A stretch of DNA of 36,589 bases, from the NCBI GenBank assembly GCA_945902075.1, contig CAMDMA010000036.1, forward strand, positions 1-36,589. The letters run 5' to 3'. Positions 1 through 8,201 of this stretch are shown here, in pieces. The notes beneath the pieces were generated by a model. That model ran no database searches, was not told the DNA's origin, and saw only the letters and a list, made by a program, of their open reading frames with translations. The position numbers were made by a program, and so were the translations under genes. The number at the start of each line of letters is the position of its first letter. The first letter of the stretch is position 1. The stretch is from Candidatus Kuenenia stuttgartensis. Its GTDB lineage: Bacteria > Planctomycetota > Phycisphaerae > Phycisphaerales > SM1A02.

Positions 1-356
1 AGGCGAAGGCCGACGCGAAGGCGAAGGCTGACGCGAAGGCGAAGGCCGACGCGAAGGCGAAGGCTGACGCGAAGGCGAAGGAAGCCGCTCGGAGGCAGGC
101 GACGCAAGCCAAAAATTCTCAAGCCAAAAATTCTCAAGCTAAGAAGCCCCAAGTTCTAAAGTCTCCAGCGAAGCAGCCTGCATCAAAGAAGTCCGCGCCC
201 GCGCGAACTGGGGTTAAGAAACCGAGCAAGTCGAGCAAGCCGAGCAAGCCGAGCAAGCCGAGCAAGTCGAGCAAGCCGAGCAAGCCGAGCAAGCCGAGCA
301 AGTCGAGCAAGCCGAGCAAGCCAAGCAAGCCAAGTAAGCGCGGAAGTCGAAAGTGA
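1..356 (+). CDS. C-terminal tail of a truncated lysine-rich protein
   Basis: Frame 3 is open from the left edge to a TGA at 354-356; the start and any folded domain lie outside the window. The visible tail is built of Ala-Lys-Ala-Lys-Ala-Asp hexads (about 3-77), then a short Gln/Asn/Ser segment (AKNSQ twice), then Ser-Lys-Pro triplets (about 222-338), ending in KRGSRK. Such basic, disordered tails occur on histone-H1-like proteins, topoisomerases and RNA-binding proteins, and the function cannot be read from the tail alone. The stop overlaps the GTG start of the next gene by four bases (GTGA, 353-356), so the two are probably co-transcribed and translationally coupled. The reading frame is supported by the amino-acid periodicity and by the overlap; the product is unknown. 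Confidence 0.6.
   Translation, partial: AKADAKAKADAKAKADAKAKADAKAKEAARRQATQAKNSQAKNSQAKKPQVLKSPAKQPASKKSAPARTGVKKPSKSSKPSKPSKPSKSSKPSKPSKPSKSSKPSKPSKPSKRGSRK
3..77 (+). repeat. 18-bp tandem repeat coding for AKAKAD (36-bp higher-order unit)
   Basis: The unit GCGAAGGCGAAGGCYGAC recurs, with the Y position alternating C and T, so the true period is 36 bp. It keeps the reading frame and encodes alternating Ala-Lys with one Asp per six residues. The left edge of the window cuts the array. Confidence 0.8.
231..338 (+). repeat. 9-bp (Ser-Lys-Pro) repeats in a 36-bp higher-order unit, three copies
   Basis: AGCAAGCCG-type nonamers are organised as TCG-AGC-AAG followed by three CCG-AGC-AAG blocks. 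The 36-bp superunits start at 231, 267 and 303; the third has drifted (CCA, AGT). This encodes the basic Ser-Lys-Pro tail and looks like recent slippage-type expansion. Confidence 0.8.
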
Positions 357-3300
357 CCCGATTGATCAGGATTGCCGTCCTGATCGCTGCCGGTTGTTCG
401 TCGGTGCTTGTTGTCTCTTGTGCGACGAACGAAGCGGACTCGCGGAGCGAACACACAGCGGACTTCCGGCCTGCGTCCGTGGACCATGTGGTTCCAAGTC
501 CGCTTTGGATTGGCACTTTTCCGCAGGGTTCTGACCGCGCTTCGGATGCTCTCGCAGATCGCGGTGATGCGCTTCGGTCGATCTCCAGTTTTCGGCTGTC
601 GCTTCCTCCCGAAATCGTGACCAAGCCGATTTCGAAAGAGGTCAATCTGCTTCTCGCCCGCGCAGCGGAAGCCCTCGCACGCAACGAATCGCCGGCCGCA
701 ATTGCGGCCGCTGAGGAAGCGGTGCGCCTTGAGCCCACACGCATTGAGCCGCTTGAGTTGCTGTTACTTGCCCGACTGTCGCGTGGGGAGACCATGCAGG
801 TTCGCGAGATACTCGCCAAAATCTCTGCGCTCGATTCACGCAACACAATCGGTGTCGCGTTTCGTGGACTTGAAGCGGTGCAGCAGGGTCGAGTCGTAGA
901 CGCATTGGCGCTCCTCAGTTGGCTTGTCGGGCCGGATGCGCTGCCGCGGCGGGGTGCGTCGATTCCCTTGCCGACGGGTCCGGGCGAGATTGAAGAACAA
1001 GCGGGAATTTGCGCGCTTGAGCTCAATGCGAACGCGGCAGCACTCGCGTGTTTCAACGAAGCGCTTCGCATGCGCGCCACCGATGTTGAGGCAACACGCC
1101 GCGTGCAACTTCTTCGCGCGGACGCGTTGGTTGGGCTCGGTCAACTCGACGACGCAGCGATTTTGCTTGCTTCCATCTCGCAAACAACGTCTCAAGCAAC
1201 GTCGCAAGCAACTCTCGAAGCCGCTCCCGAATCAACTCCCGAAGCACAACTTCAGTCGACACGCAGCGAGCGTGGAGGCGTTGATCTGCTCGCGATGCTG
1301 GCATCGATGCGACTCGACGCAGTCGACAACTTTCGCGGCCGCGCAGACGAACCACTGCGTCGGGCGTTGGCGACATTCTCGCAACTGCCACATGATGATT
1401 TTGCCATGTACCGCCTTCTCGAATCAGCGCGCGATGCAAGTTTGCACGAGCGCAGTCAGACCATTCGTGCGCTTTTGGATTCTGTGTCAGATCGGACTCT
1501 CGACGCGCGCGGTCGTGTGGAACTCGCGGCGCTCTTACTTGATCGCGGGCGACTCGCGACCGACGACGGTCGCTCGGAACTTGAGGCGCTGCTTCGGGCG
1601 AATGTCGATGACCAAGCGGCGGTTCGGGGCGCGCTCCGTGTGCTCTGCGCGCGCGACCTTGGTAAGGCGGTTGCGCTCGTTGGCGATCTCGTACGTACCC
1701 ATCCCAATGAGTTGGACACATTGGCCAACGGTCTGCTTGCGTCCGGCATGGACATCGACCGCCTCCTCGCAGCAATTAATGCCGACGGCCGCGCACCCGA
1801 GTGCGATGCGCTGCGGAGCCGGATGCTGGCGCGGTTTGGATTCGTGGAAGAGGGGCTTGCCGTCGCCGAGGTCGCACGTGCGCGTGATCCTGCGTCTGCG
1901 TGCGTGCTCGCTGCTGCGGCACTTTGCGCGGCGGAGCTCGATGATGAGTCGCTGGTCAGCGAGATTGATGACGTCGTGACCGCAGCGGGATGCGGCGTCT
2001 GTCCTACGCTCGCGACCTGTTGGGCGATGCTCGAGGATATGGCGCGCGCACGCGACCGCGCGGCGCGGGCGAATGCGCAAGAACCTTCGCGTGACGTTGA
2101 CGCGCCGACGGAGCGCCTTGTCGATCGCGTTCTCGCGGCGGCCCAACAGCTTGAAGGTACGAGGCTTCCCCTCTTTCAGGAATGTCTTGCGCTTGCGGAC
2201 GAACTTGACCCATCGTCGCCCGCCCTTGATCGGCTCGCTGCGCGTGCTGGAACTGCCGCTGCGCCCCCCGGACTCATGCGTTGGGCGCAGCATGTCGCGC
2301 GCGAGACGCCCGCGCTTCCTTCGAGGCGCAAGCTTGTGCTCTTCCTTGAGCAGCGGCCTCCAGCATTGTCGATTCCAGCGGCGCCGTGGAGCGCAAGGTT
2401 TGACGCCGCGTGCACCGCGAGTACTGATGTGCGCCAGGCCGAGGCGAGGACGCTCGCGCGGATGCGCCCGAGGACGCCGGAGGCACTCGCTGCGTTGGCG
2501 CGCGCTGAACTTGAATTGGGGAAGCCAAACGAAGCAGCCGCGATCGTGATCGCGACTGCTGATAGCACCACGGCACTCGTCAACGCTCGCGCGGCGCGCG
2601 CGCTTCTTCTCGTCGCTGGTGAGGTCGCCCGTCGCGCGCCGGCGCAGGCGGTTGCGATGCAGGGGCTCGCCGCCGGACTCGTCGAGAAGCTCGGTCGCAC
2701 AACACCACGCGAGATGCTGGCCGCGATGAGCCTTGCGGTTGTGACCCGCGCGGAGACGAAGTCGATTGAGCAACTTGCGTCCGTCCTCGCGGGTGCGGCG
2801 CGGCCTCCGACGAGCACCGAGCTCCCGGAGTATTTCGACCTGTTCGCCGCCGTGAAGTCGGTCGACGAGGATCCATTCCCAGCGGCCATCCTTGCCGAAG
2901 CCCTGGCCCGCGAAACCCGGTTCGAGCCAGAGGTGCGTGCGCGCTTGGGTGCGTCGGCGGTTGCGCTCTTTGCAGCGTCGGGTGGCGCGGAAGATCGTTC
3001 CGGGGCACTCGCGCGAAGTCTCGTTGAGACGGGCGCAGCGCCGTTCATGCGCCGCGGAGAGACAAGCGGCGGCGTGGGCCGCGCGATCTTGCGCGCAGCG
3101 GATCTTCACGCGCTCATCGGTGATGCTGCGGGAAGTCAGTCGCTCCTCGAAATGGCCGTTCGAGAGTCGCCCGACTCTCCGGAGGCACTGAACAATCTTG
3201 CCTACATCAATGTCGAGCGTGGCACGATCACCGATCGCACCATCGAGATGGTCGAGCGCGCGGCCGCCGGTGCGCCGGACAATCCAGCCATTCTCGACAC

Positions 3301-3700
3301 CATCGGTCTTCTTCGACTCGACCAAGGCCGACTTCGCGACGGAGCTGGTGGGCCGGGAGCGATCACACTGTTTCGGCAGGCGCTTCGGCTGAAGCCGGAT
3401 GATCCATCGCTTCAAACCCTCGATCATCTTGGCGACGCACTTTGGCGCGATGGCGACCAACAGGGAGCCATCCGCTGTTGGCAGCAAGTGGGACAGATCG
3501 CTGCGCTGCGCTACCCGCCGGAACCCATCGCGCGCAGTCTGCTCGAGTATCAGCAGCGCGAGTTCGGGGTGCCGCTTGTCAATCCCGTTGAGTATGTGAA
3601 GCGTATGTACGGCGATGTCGTCGATCGGGCGGATCGAAAGCTTGAGCAGGTTGCCGCCGGTTCGGCCCCCTCGGTCCGCGGCAGCGCTGATTCCCGATGA
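353..3700 (+). CDS. Large TPR-repeat lipoprotein
   Basis: The 1115-residue product starts at GTG 353, chosen because it overlaps the upstream stop (GTGA) and is followed at once by a lipoprotein signal: a basic MTR start, a hydrophobic stretch, and a lipobox-like LVVSC at about residues 19-23. Mature protein should therefore be lipid-anchored outside the cytoplasmic membrane. Helical TPR-like pairs are visible near residues 80-150 (an AIAAAEEAVRLEP-type repeat), around 200-260, and most clearly at about 940-1080 (alternating ALNNLAYINVERG and AITLFRQALRLKP-type motifs). A Thr/Ser/Gln/Ala-rich linker lies near residues 280-305. TPR arrays are protein-protein scaffolds and no enzymatic motif is seen. 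The gene is followed after 59 bp by the yebC-like gene. The specific partner is unknown. Confidence 0.85.
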   Translation: MTRLIRIAVLIAAGCSSVLVVSCATNEADSRSEHTADFRPASVDHVVPSPLWIGTFPQGSDRASDALADRGDALRSISSFRLSLPPEIVTKPISKEVNLLLARAAEALARNESPAAIAAAEEAVRLEPTRIEPLELLLLARLSRGETMQVREILAKISALDSRNTIGVAFRGLEAVQQGRVVDALALLSWLVGPDALPRRGASIPLPTGPGEIEEQAGICALELNANAAALACFNEALRMRATDVEATRRVQLLRADALVGLGQLDDAAILLASISQTTSQATSQATLEAAPESTPEAQLQSTRSERGGVDLLAMLASMRLDAVDNFRGRADEPLRRALATFSQLPHDDFAMYRLLESARDASLHERSQTIRALLDSVSDRTLDARGRVELAALLLDRGRLATDDGRSELEALLRANVDDQAAVRGALRVLCARDLGKAVALVGDLVRTHPNELDTLANGLLASGMDIDRLLAAINADGRAPECDALRSRMLARFGFVEEGLAVAEVARARDPASACVLAAAALCAAELDDESLVSEIDDVVTAAGCGVCPTLATCWAMLEDMARARDRAARANAQEPSRDVDAPTERLVDRVLAAAQQLEGTRLPLFQECLALADELDPSSPALDRLAARAGTAAAPPGLMRWAQHVARETPALPSRRKLVLFLEQRPPALSIPAAPWSARFDAACTASTDVRQAEARTLARMRPRTPEALAALARAELELGKPNEAAAIVIATADSTTALVNARAARALLLVAGEVARRAPAQAVAMQGLAAGLVEKLGRTTPREMLAAMSLAVVTRAETKSIEQLASVLAGAARPPTSTELPEYFDLFAAVKSVDEDPFPAAILAEALARETRFEPEVRARLGASAVALFAASGGAEDRSGALARSLVETGAAPFMRRGETSGGVGRAILRAADLHALIGDAAGSQSLLEMAVRESPDSPEALNNLAYINVERGTITDRTIEMVERAAAGAPDNPAILDTIGLLRLDQGRLRDGAGGPGAITLFRQALRLKPDDPSLQTLDHLGDALWRDGDQQGAIRCWQQVGQIAALRYPPEPIARSLLEYQQREFGVPLVNPVEYVKRMYGDVVDRADRKLEQVAAGSAPSVRGSADSR

Positions 3701-3759
3701 ACAGCACGCTCTCCGCGCTATTCTTTCCACTGCCCGCACTTTCTGAAACGAGTCACCGC

Positions 3760-4470
3760 ATGGCTGGTCATAGCGCCTGGAAGAACATCAAGCACCGCAA
3801 GGCCGCCGTCGACAAGAAGCGCGGCAAGGTCTGGAGCAAATGCTCACGCGCGATCATCGTCACCGCGCAGAAGGGCGGTGGCGATCCGCATTTCAACCCG
3901 TCGCTTCGCATCGCGATCGACGCAGCGCGCGCGGTCAACATGCCGCGCGATACGATCGAAAAGGCGATCAAGAAGGGGACTGGCGAAGGTACCGCTGAGC
4001 AGTACGAGAGTGCACGCTACGAAGGATACGCGCCGGGCGGCGTTGCACTGATCGTTGAATGTCTCATCTCGAACGCCAACAAGGCTGCGGCGGACATCCG
4101 CGTGATCTTCGATAAAAATGGCGGCAAGATTGGGGTGCCCGGCTCCGTAGCCTTCAGTTTCTCACAGAAAGCGCAGGTCATCGTGGAGGGCGGAAGCGAA
4201 GAGCAGCTCATGAATTGCTGCCTTGACGCCGGGGCTGAGGAGATCCAGGGCGACGGTGAGACTTTTCAAGTTCTTGGCGCGCCGAGCGATCTCATCGCTA
4301 TCCGCACCGCCATTGAAGCGCAGGGGCTGACGGTGGACAGCGCAGAGATCGTCTGGATTCCTTCGCAGACGGTCGAGGTGGATGCAGACACACTTCTTGA
4401 GGTTGAGAAGATTGTTGATGCGCTCGAAGACCTTGACGACGTGCAGAATGTTTACACCAGCCTTGCATGA
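3760..4470 (+). CDS. yebC: YebC/PmpR-family protein (TACO1-like)
   Basis: The 236-residue product begins MAGHSAWKNIKHRKA, the family's hallmark N-terminus, so ATG 3760 is taken as the start rather than the in-frame ATG at 3697, which would add 21 poorly conserved residues. The family features DPHFNPSLR, ARAVNMPRDTIEKAIKKG and YEGYAPGGVA follow in the usual order, and the length is normal (about 240-250). Members have been described as transcriptional regulators and, more recently, as ribosome-associated factors helping difficult (polyproline-type) translation; which applies here cannot be told. The stretch usually resembling TDNRNRT reads SNANKAAAD, so that conserved basic segment is weaker than usual. 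Probably co-transcribed with the TPR lipoprotein 59 bp upstream. No clear Shine-Dalgarno sequence is seen. Confidence 0.93.
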   Translation: MAGHSAWKNIKHRKAAVDKKRGKVWSKCSRAIIVTAQKGGGDPHFNPSLRIAIDAARAVNMPRDTIEKAIKKGTGEGTAEQYESARYEGYAPGGVALIVECLISNANKAAADIRVIFDKNGGKIGVPGSVAFSFSQKAQVIVEGGSEEQLMNCCLDAGAEEIQGDGETFQVLGAPSDLIAIRTAIEAQGLTVDSAEIVWIPSQTVEVDADTLLEVEKIVDALEDLDDVQNVYTSLA

Positions 4471-4501
4471 GAGAAGACGAAGCGCCACGAGCGTTCATGA
4501 A

Positions 4502-4529
4502 AAACGCCCCTGCCGAAGCGGGGGCGTTT
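4502..4529. terminator. Bidirectional intrinsic terminator
   Basis: A 12-bp stem (AAACGCCCCTGC / GCGGGGGCGTTT with one G-U pair) closes a CGAA tetraloop. It sits between the convergent yebC (stop at 4470) and the lipoprotein gene (stop at 4607). Read leftward it is followed by TTTTTC, the better U-tract; read rightward the tract is only TTT. Confidence 0.8.
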
Positions 4530-4606
4530 GAGTTTCACGGTAGAGACCACGACCGGCGCTTGCGGGTCGAGATTTTTGCGAGTCAAGATTCTTGCCAACA
4601 GGCAAG

Positions 4607-5164
4607 TCACTCGGGAAGTGGCTCAGCTGCGGGATCGGCTGTCGGCTCAGGTTCTGTCGTCGTGGGAGTTGCGTCGAGCGGTGGCGGGATTGGCGTTTCA
4701 TCAATCGGCGCGTTCGGTATCGCAGTAGGCGTCATCTTCGCGGGGCCGAGAAGCGTGCGCATCTGTTGGAAGTAGCGATCGGCTTCGTCCCAGACATGCG
4801 CGGGAACGGTCAACTGTCGCGCGGTAAAGTCGATCAGCGGTTGATCAAGTTCCTCGTCGCGTGTCAGCACCACTTGAAACTTCCACTCCGCCTCCTCGCG
4901 CCGGGGATCGGAATAGGGCGACACCAGAGTGCGCTTCAAGACGCGATAGATTTCGATGCGGCGGGAGCTGTCGTCGAGGAAGACTTCATTGTCGGAGACC
5001 TTCCAGTTGTCGTACTCCGGAGATCGCGCCGTTGCGACCATCGCGGTCCAGAGCTGGTCGTCTGAGTAGCCGTCGAAGAGCTGCGAGCGGGTTGTGCAGC
5101 CGACGCCGACGGCAAGGAAGCTGGTGACGATGGTGGCAGAGCAGAGGGCTGACAGAATGCGCAT
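4607..5164 (-). CDS. Small conserved-type lipoprotein, function unknown
   Basis: 185 residues. ATG at 5164 is preceded by GGGAGGA six bases upstream, a strong ribosome binding site. The N-terminus MRILSALCSATIVTSFLAVGVGC is a lipoprotein signal peptide with lipobox VGVGC (Cys at about 23). The mature part has an alpha/beta-looking core (about residues 30-130, including WKVSDNEVFLDDSSRRIEIY) and a Pro/Thr/Glu-rich tail from about 140 that looks disordered. No catalytic motif or named family is recognised. The gene stands alone, divergent from the TVP38-family gene and convergent with yebC. Confidence 0.8.
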   Translation of the reverse strand: MRILSALCSATIVTSFLAVGVGCTTRSQLFDGYSDDQLWTAMVATARSPEYDNWKVSDNEVFLDDSSRRIEIYRVLKRTLVSPYSDPRREEAEWKFQVVLTRDEELDQPLIDFTARQLTVPAHVWDEADRYFQQMRTLLGPAKMTPTAIPNAPIDETPIPPPLDATPTTTEPEPTADPAAEPLPE

Positions 5165-5256
5165 GGTGTTCCTCCCGGGGTGACCCCGTGGCGGTCGAAT
5201 ATCGGCAAGACGGGTGAGGTCCGGCCAGAACCTGCGGTCAATCGAAGGAAGGCACG

Positions 5257-6093
5257 ATGAATGGGTCGGCTTCGCGCCCTCTTGTGGACCAACCGACGGC
5301 GCATTATCCGGTCGATTCTCGTACGCTGTGGGGTATGACCGTGAAAGTTGACGAGCCTGGGAGCACGAACAACCCGCCGATGAAGGACCGAAGATTGATG
5401 GCGAGCGGCCTGCTCGGGTTACTTTGGATCACGGCACCGCCGATCGCGGGCACCTTCCTGCTGGTCAAGATCGGTGACATCGGCGACTACCTCCGCCAGG
5501 ATCCCGTCCTTGGCTTTTGGGCGTTTGTGTCTGTCTTTGCCCTCAGTGCCGGACTCGGGATTCTTCCGACCTACGCCCAGGCGATTCTTGGCGGCTGGGT
5601 CTTTGGAATGTGGGCGGGTCTCGGTGGAGCGATGCTCGGTTTCATCGGCGGGGCCGCGATCGGCATGTTGTTTTCGCGGCTCGTCGCCGGGTCAAGCATT
5701 GAGAGTTGGATCGCGTCGCACCCGCGCGCACGCGTCGTTCGGAAGGCGCTTCTCGGCGGCACGAACGCGAAGACCTTTGGCATTGTCGCACTCGTTCGCC
5801 TGCCACCCAACTCGCCGTTTGCGATTACCAATCTTGCGCTCGGCACTATCGGTATTCCGTTCTTCCTTGCGCTCGGCGCAACTGCGGTTGGGATGCTTCC
5901 GCGCACCGCCGTCGCGTGTTTTTTTGCGAGTCAAGCCGCCGGGACCGGGGCGGCTGACATTCAAGGTCTGATCAAGGAAGCCGGCTGGTTTCCGTTCGCT
6001 GTCGGAATCCTGCTGATGTTTGGAGTTGTTGCGGTCATCGGCCGCATCGCGAGTCAAGCGCTCGCGAGGCTCACCGACGGAGGCGGGGTATGA
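5257..6093 (+). CDS. TVP38/TMEM64 (VTT-domain) family membrane protein
   Basis: 278 residues with several membrane helices. The VTT-domain features are visible: a re-entrant-type Gly-rich stretch (ILPTYAQAILGGWVFGMWAG, about residues 102-121) and the RLPPNSPFAITNLALG motif (about 187-202), resembling the R-x-x-P-x-x-P-F signature. Proteins of this DedA-related superfamily are linked to lipid scrambling or flippase-like functions and membrane homeostasis; the substrate here is unknown. The ATG at 5257 is favoured because AAGGAAGG lies just upstream; ATG 5335 (MTVKVDEP) is an alternative that removes 26 non-hydrophobic residues. The stop overlaps the next start (ATGA, 6090-6093), making this the first gene of a three-gene operon. 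Confidence 0.85.
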   Translation: MNGSASRPLVDQPTAHYPVDSRTLWGMTVKVDEPGSTNNPPMKDRRLMASGLLGLLWITAPPIAGTFLLVKIGDIGDYLRQDPVLGFWAFVSVFALSAGLGILPTYAQAILGGWVFGMWAGLGGAMLGFIGGAAIGMLFSRLVAGSSIESWIASHPRARVVRKALLGGTNAKTFGIVALVRLPPNSPFAITNLALGTIGIPFFLALGATAVGMLPRTAVACFFASQAAGTGAADIQGLIKEAGWFPFAVGILLMFGVVAVIGRIASQALARLTDGGGV

Positions 6094-6383
6094 AAAATAT
6101 CCACGCGCGCCAATCTCGCCGCTGGCTTGGTCCGGTGCTCTTTGTTGTGTACTGCGTCGCGTACCTCGCGTTTGTGCTTGGCGCGGCCTTCACCACGTTT
6201 CGCGATGGCAAACCCGTTGGCGGCCTCGCGCGAGCGGCCGTTGGCGGTGTGAACCTCGCGGTCGTCGCTGGAATGTTGCTCATCGTCGGGGCATTCATCC
6301 TCGCGCTGCTTTACGCCATGTTTGGCGCGCGCGCGCACGATGAACCGGAGTACGACGGTGCTCCAAAGGATGATTCGCAATGA
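6090..6383 (+). CDS. DUF485 family small membrane protein
   Basis: 97 residues with two membrane helices (about 12-33 and 50-75) separated by a short polar loop. This is the size and topology of DUF485 (YjcH-type) proteins, which are encoded immediately upstream of acetate/solute symporters of the ActP type. Here it overlaps the upstream gene by ATGA (6090-6093) and the downstream symporter by ATGA (6380-6383), so translation of all three is probably coupled. The acidic C-terminal tail (HDEPEYDGAPKDD) is cytoplasmic or peripheral. The family's biochemical role is unresolved; an accessory role for the symporter is inferred from gene order. Confidence 0.8.
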   Translation: MKNIHARQSRRWLGPVLFVVYCVAYLAFVLGAAFTTFRDGKPVGGLARAAVGGVNLAVVAGMLLIVGAFILALLYAMFGARAHDEPEYDGAPKDDSQ

Positions 6384-8146
6384 TCTACGAATCAAGCATG
6401 CTCGCGATTGCGGTGTTCGCGGCATTCGTGGGTGCGGTCCTTGCACTGAGTTTCTGGCTCGGCTCGCGGGCGCAAAGTGCAGGCGGCTACTTCGCGGCGC
6501 ATGGGCGGGTTGGCTGGTTCGTGAATGGAATTGCCTTCGCGGGCGACTACCTTTCCGCGGCGAGTTTTCTCGGCATTTGCGGCATGATCGCGTTCTTTGG
6601 TTACGACGGATTCCTCTACTCGATCGGCTACCTCGCTGGTTGGATCGTCGCGATGTTTGTGATCGCGGAGCCAGTGAAACGGCTCGGCAAGTACACACTC
6701 GCCGACGCTCTCAACTCGCGGTTTCAGTCGCGAGGAGTGAAACTCGTCGCGGCAGTGGCCACGCTTGTGATCTCTCTGTTCTACCTCGTGCCACAGATGG
6801 TCGGCGCGGGCGCTCTCGTGAAGCCGCTGCTCGGACTTCCGCATTGGGCCGGTGTGACAATGGTCGGCACCGCGGTGACCATCATCGTCGCGACCGCCGG
6901 CATGGTGAGCACCACCTGGGTGCAGTTCATCAAGGGGACGATGCTGGTTGCGATCTGCGCATTCGTCGTTGCGCTCATTCTTGATCGAGGGTTCACCGTG
7001 CCTGCTCGCGCGATCCGGGCAGATGAAACGCAGTCGATCCTCAAGTCGCCGACAGGAACCATCGTGAACGGCGCGCCGCTTGCGCCCGACAACCAACTGG
7101 ACTCCCGACTGCGCGCCGAACACGGCACAGGCTTTGGAAGTGTTGCGGCACTTCCCGCCGGTGTGACCACGACGGGACCGCTCGGCCCGATCGCATATCT
7201 CGAGACATTTGCGCAATCGTCCATTACCACGTGGCGAAAGGGCACCGATGCAGAGAGCGGTGCGACCACCTTCACGCCAGTTGACCGCGCGGGCTCAGAA
7301 CTGTTGCTTCCGGGTGGTAGCCCAACGTTCAAGGGAGTGCGCGATGACCGCCTTGTGTCGAAACTCGACTTTCTCTCGTTGATGCTCGCACTCTTTCTCG
7401 GTACCGCGAGCCTTCCGCACATTCTCATCCGCTATTACACCGTGAAAGATGCGGCTGCCGCCCGCAAGAGCACCGTCGTTGGTATCGCCGCGATTGGAAT
7501 CTTCTACATCCTCACTCTGTATCTCGGCCTCGGCGCGATGACAAGCGGAGCGCTCGATCCAACCGACTCCAACATGGCGGCGCCGCTCCTTGCGCGCACA
7601 TTCGGCAATGGACTTTTCGCGGTGATCAGTGCGGTCGCGTTCACGACGGTGCTTGGGACCGTCAGCGGCCTCATCATGGCGGGCGCCGGAGCAGTTGCGC
7701 ACGATCTACTCAAGGATGTGTTCTTGCTCAAACTCTCGGATCGAGAGCAAGTGCGCGCCGGAAAGATCGCTGCGGTCGGACTGGGCGTCATCGCCATTGG
7801 GCTTGGTGTCATGTTCGAGAAGATGAACGTGACATTCCTCGTTGGATGGGCGTTCAACGTGGCGGCCAGCGCCAACCTTCCAGCGCTCGTGATGCTCCTC
7901 TTTTGGGCTCGTACGACGAAGCAGGGGATCATTGCATCGATCTCGGTCGGCTTGGTCTCAAGCCTGACTTGGATCTTGCTCTCTGCGGACACCTTAGAAA
8001 AGGTCTACGGCTACTCAGCGACGGAGTCCCTCGCGAGCTCCATCGTTCCGTTCAGTCAGCCGGCGATCGTCACGGTGCCGCTTGGTTTCGTTGTGCTTGT
8101 CGTTGTCTCGCTGCTCACCGCCCAACGAAACACGGCGCCCGGTTGA
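6380..8146 (+). CDS. Sodium:solute symporter, ActP-like (cation/acetate symporter type)
   Basis: 588 residues, about 13 hydrophobic segments, typical of the SSS family. The N-terminal block (GGYFAAHGRVGWFVNGIAFAGDYLSAASFLGI, about residues 34-65) closely matches ActP-type symporters, and the DUF485 partner directly upstream supports this subgroup. A long hydrophilic insertion (about residues 210-325) separates two membrane blocks, longer than in compact SSS members. The substrate is inferred as a small monocarboxylate such as acetate, taken up with Na+ or H+; sequence alone does not settle it. The gene ends inside the loop of the hairpin at 8130-8161. Confidence 0.9.
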   Translation: MIYESSMLAIAVFAAFVGAVLALSFWLGSRAQSAGGYFAAHGRVGWFVNGIAFAGDYLSAASFLGICGMIAFFGYDGFLYSIGYLAGWIVAMFVIAEPVKRLGKYTLADALNSRFQSRGVKLVAAVATLVISLFYLVPQMVGAGALVKPLLGLPHWAGVTMVGTAVTIIVATAGMVSTTWVQFIKGTMLVAICAFVVALILDRGFTVPARAIRADETQSILKSPTGTIVNGAPLAPDNQLDSRLRAEHGTGFGSVAALPAGVTTTGPLGPIAYLETFAQSSITTWRKGTDAESGATTFTPVDRAGSELLLPGGSPTFKGVRDDRLVSKLDFLSLMLALFLGTASLPHILIRYYTVKDAAAARKSTVVGIAAIGIFYILTLYLGLGAMTSGALDPTDSNMAAPLLARTFGNGLFAVISAVAFTTVLGTVSGLIMAGAGAVAHDLLKDVFLLKLSDREQVRAGKIAAVGLGVIAIGLGVMFEKMNVTFLVGWAFNVAASANLPALVMLLFWARTTKQGIIASISVGLVSSLTWILLSADTLEKVYGYSATESLASSIVPFSQPAIVTVPLGFVVLVVVSLLTAQRNTAPG

Positions 8147-8161
8147 GGCCGGACGCCGTGT
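8130..8161. terminator. Hairpin between convergent symporter and efp genes, possible terminator
   Basis: ACACGGCG (8130-8137) pairs perfectly with CGCCGTGT (8154-8161), with additional CCGG/CCGG pairing inside; the symporter stop codon is in the loop. There is no U-tract rightward; leftward it is followed by TTCGTT, so it may serve efp better. Confidence 0.45.
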
Positions 8162-8201
8162 CGATGTTCGAAAGTGGCGCGTTTCCCTAACGGTTACTCA
8201 A

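Noticed and set aside
1535-3739. Long leftward frame of 734 codons opposite the TPR gene
   Set aside because: It is antisense to a well-supported gene, Arg-rich, with no motif; typical shadow of GC-rich coding sequence.
3697-3759. Upstream ATG of yebC overlapping the TPR gene stop (ATGA)
   Set aside because: It mimics a coupled start, but family members begin at MAGHSAWKNIKHRK, encoded from 3760.
6054-6698. Leftward frames opposite the DUF485 and symporter genes
   Set aside because: Low-complexity Arg/Ser composition and no ribosome binding site.
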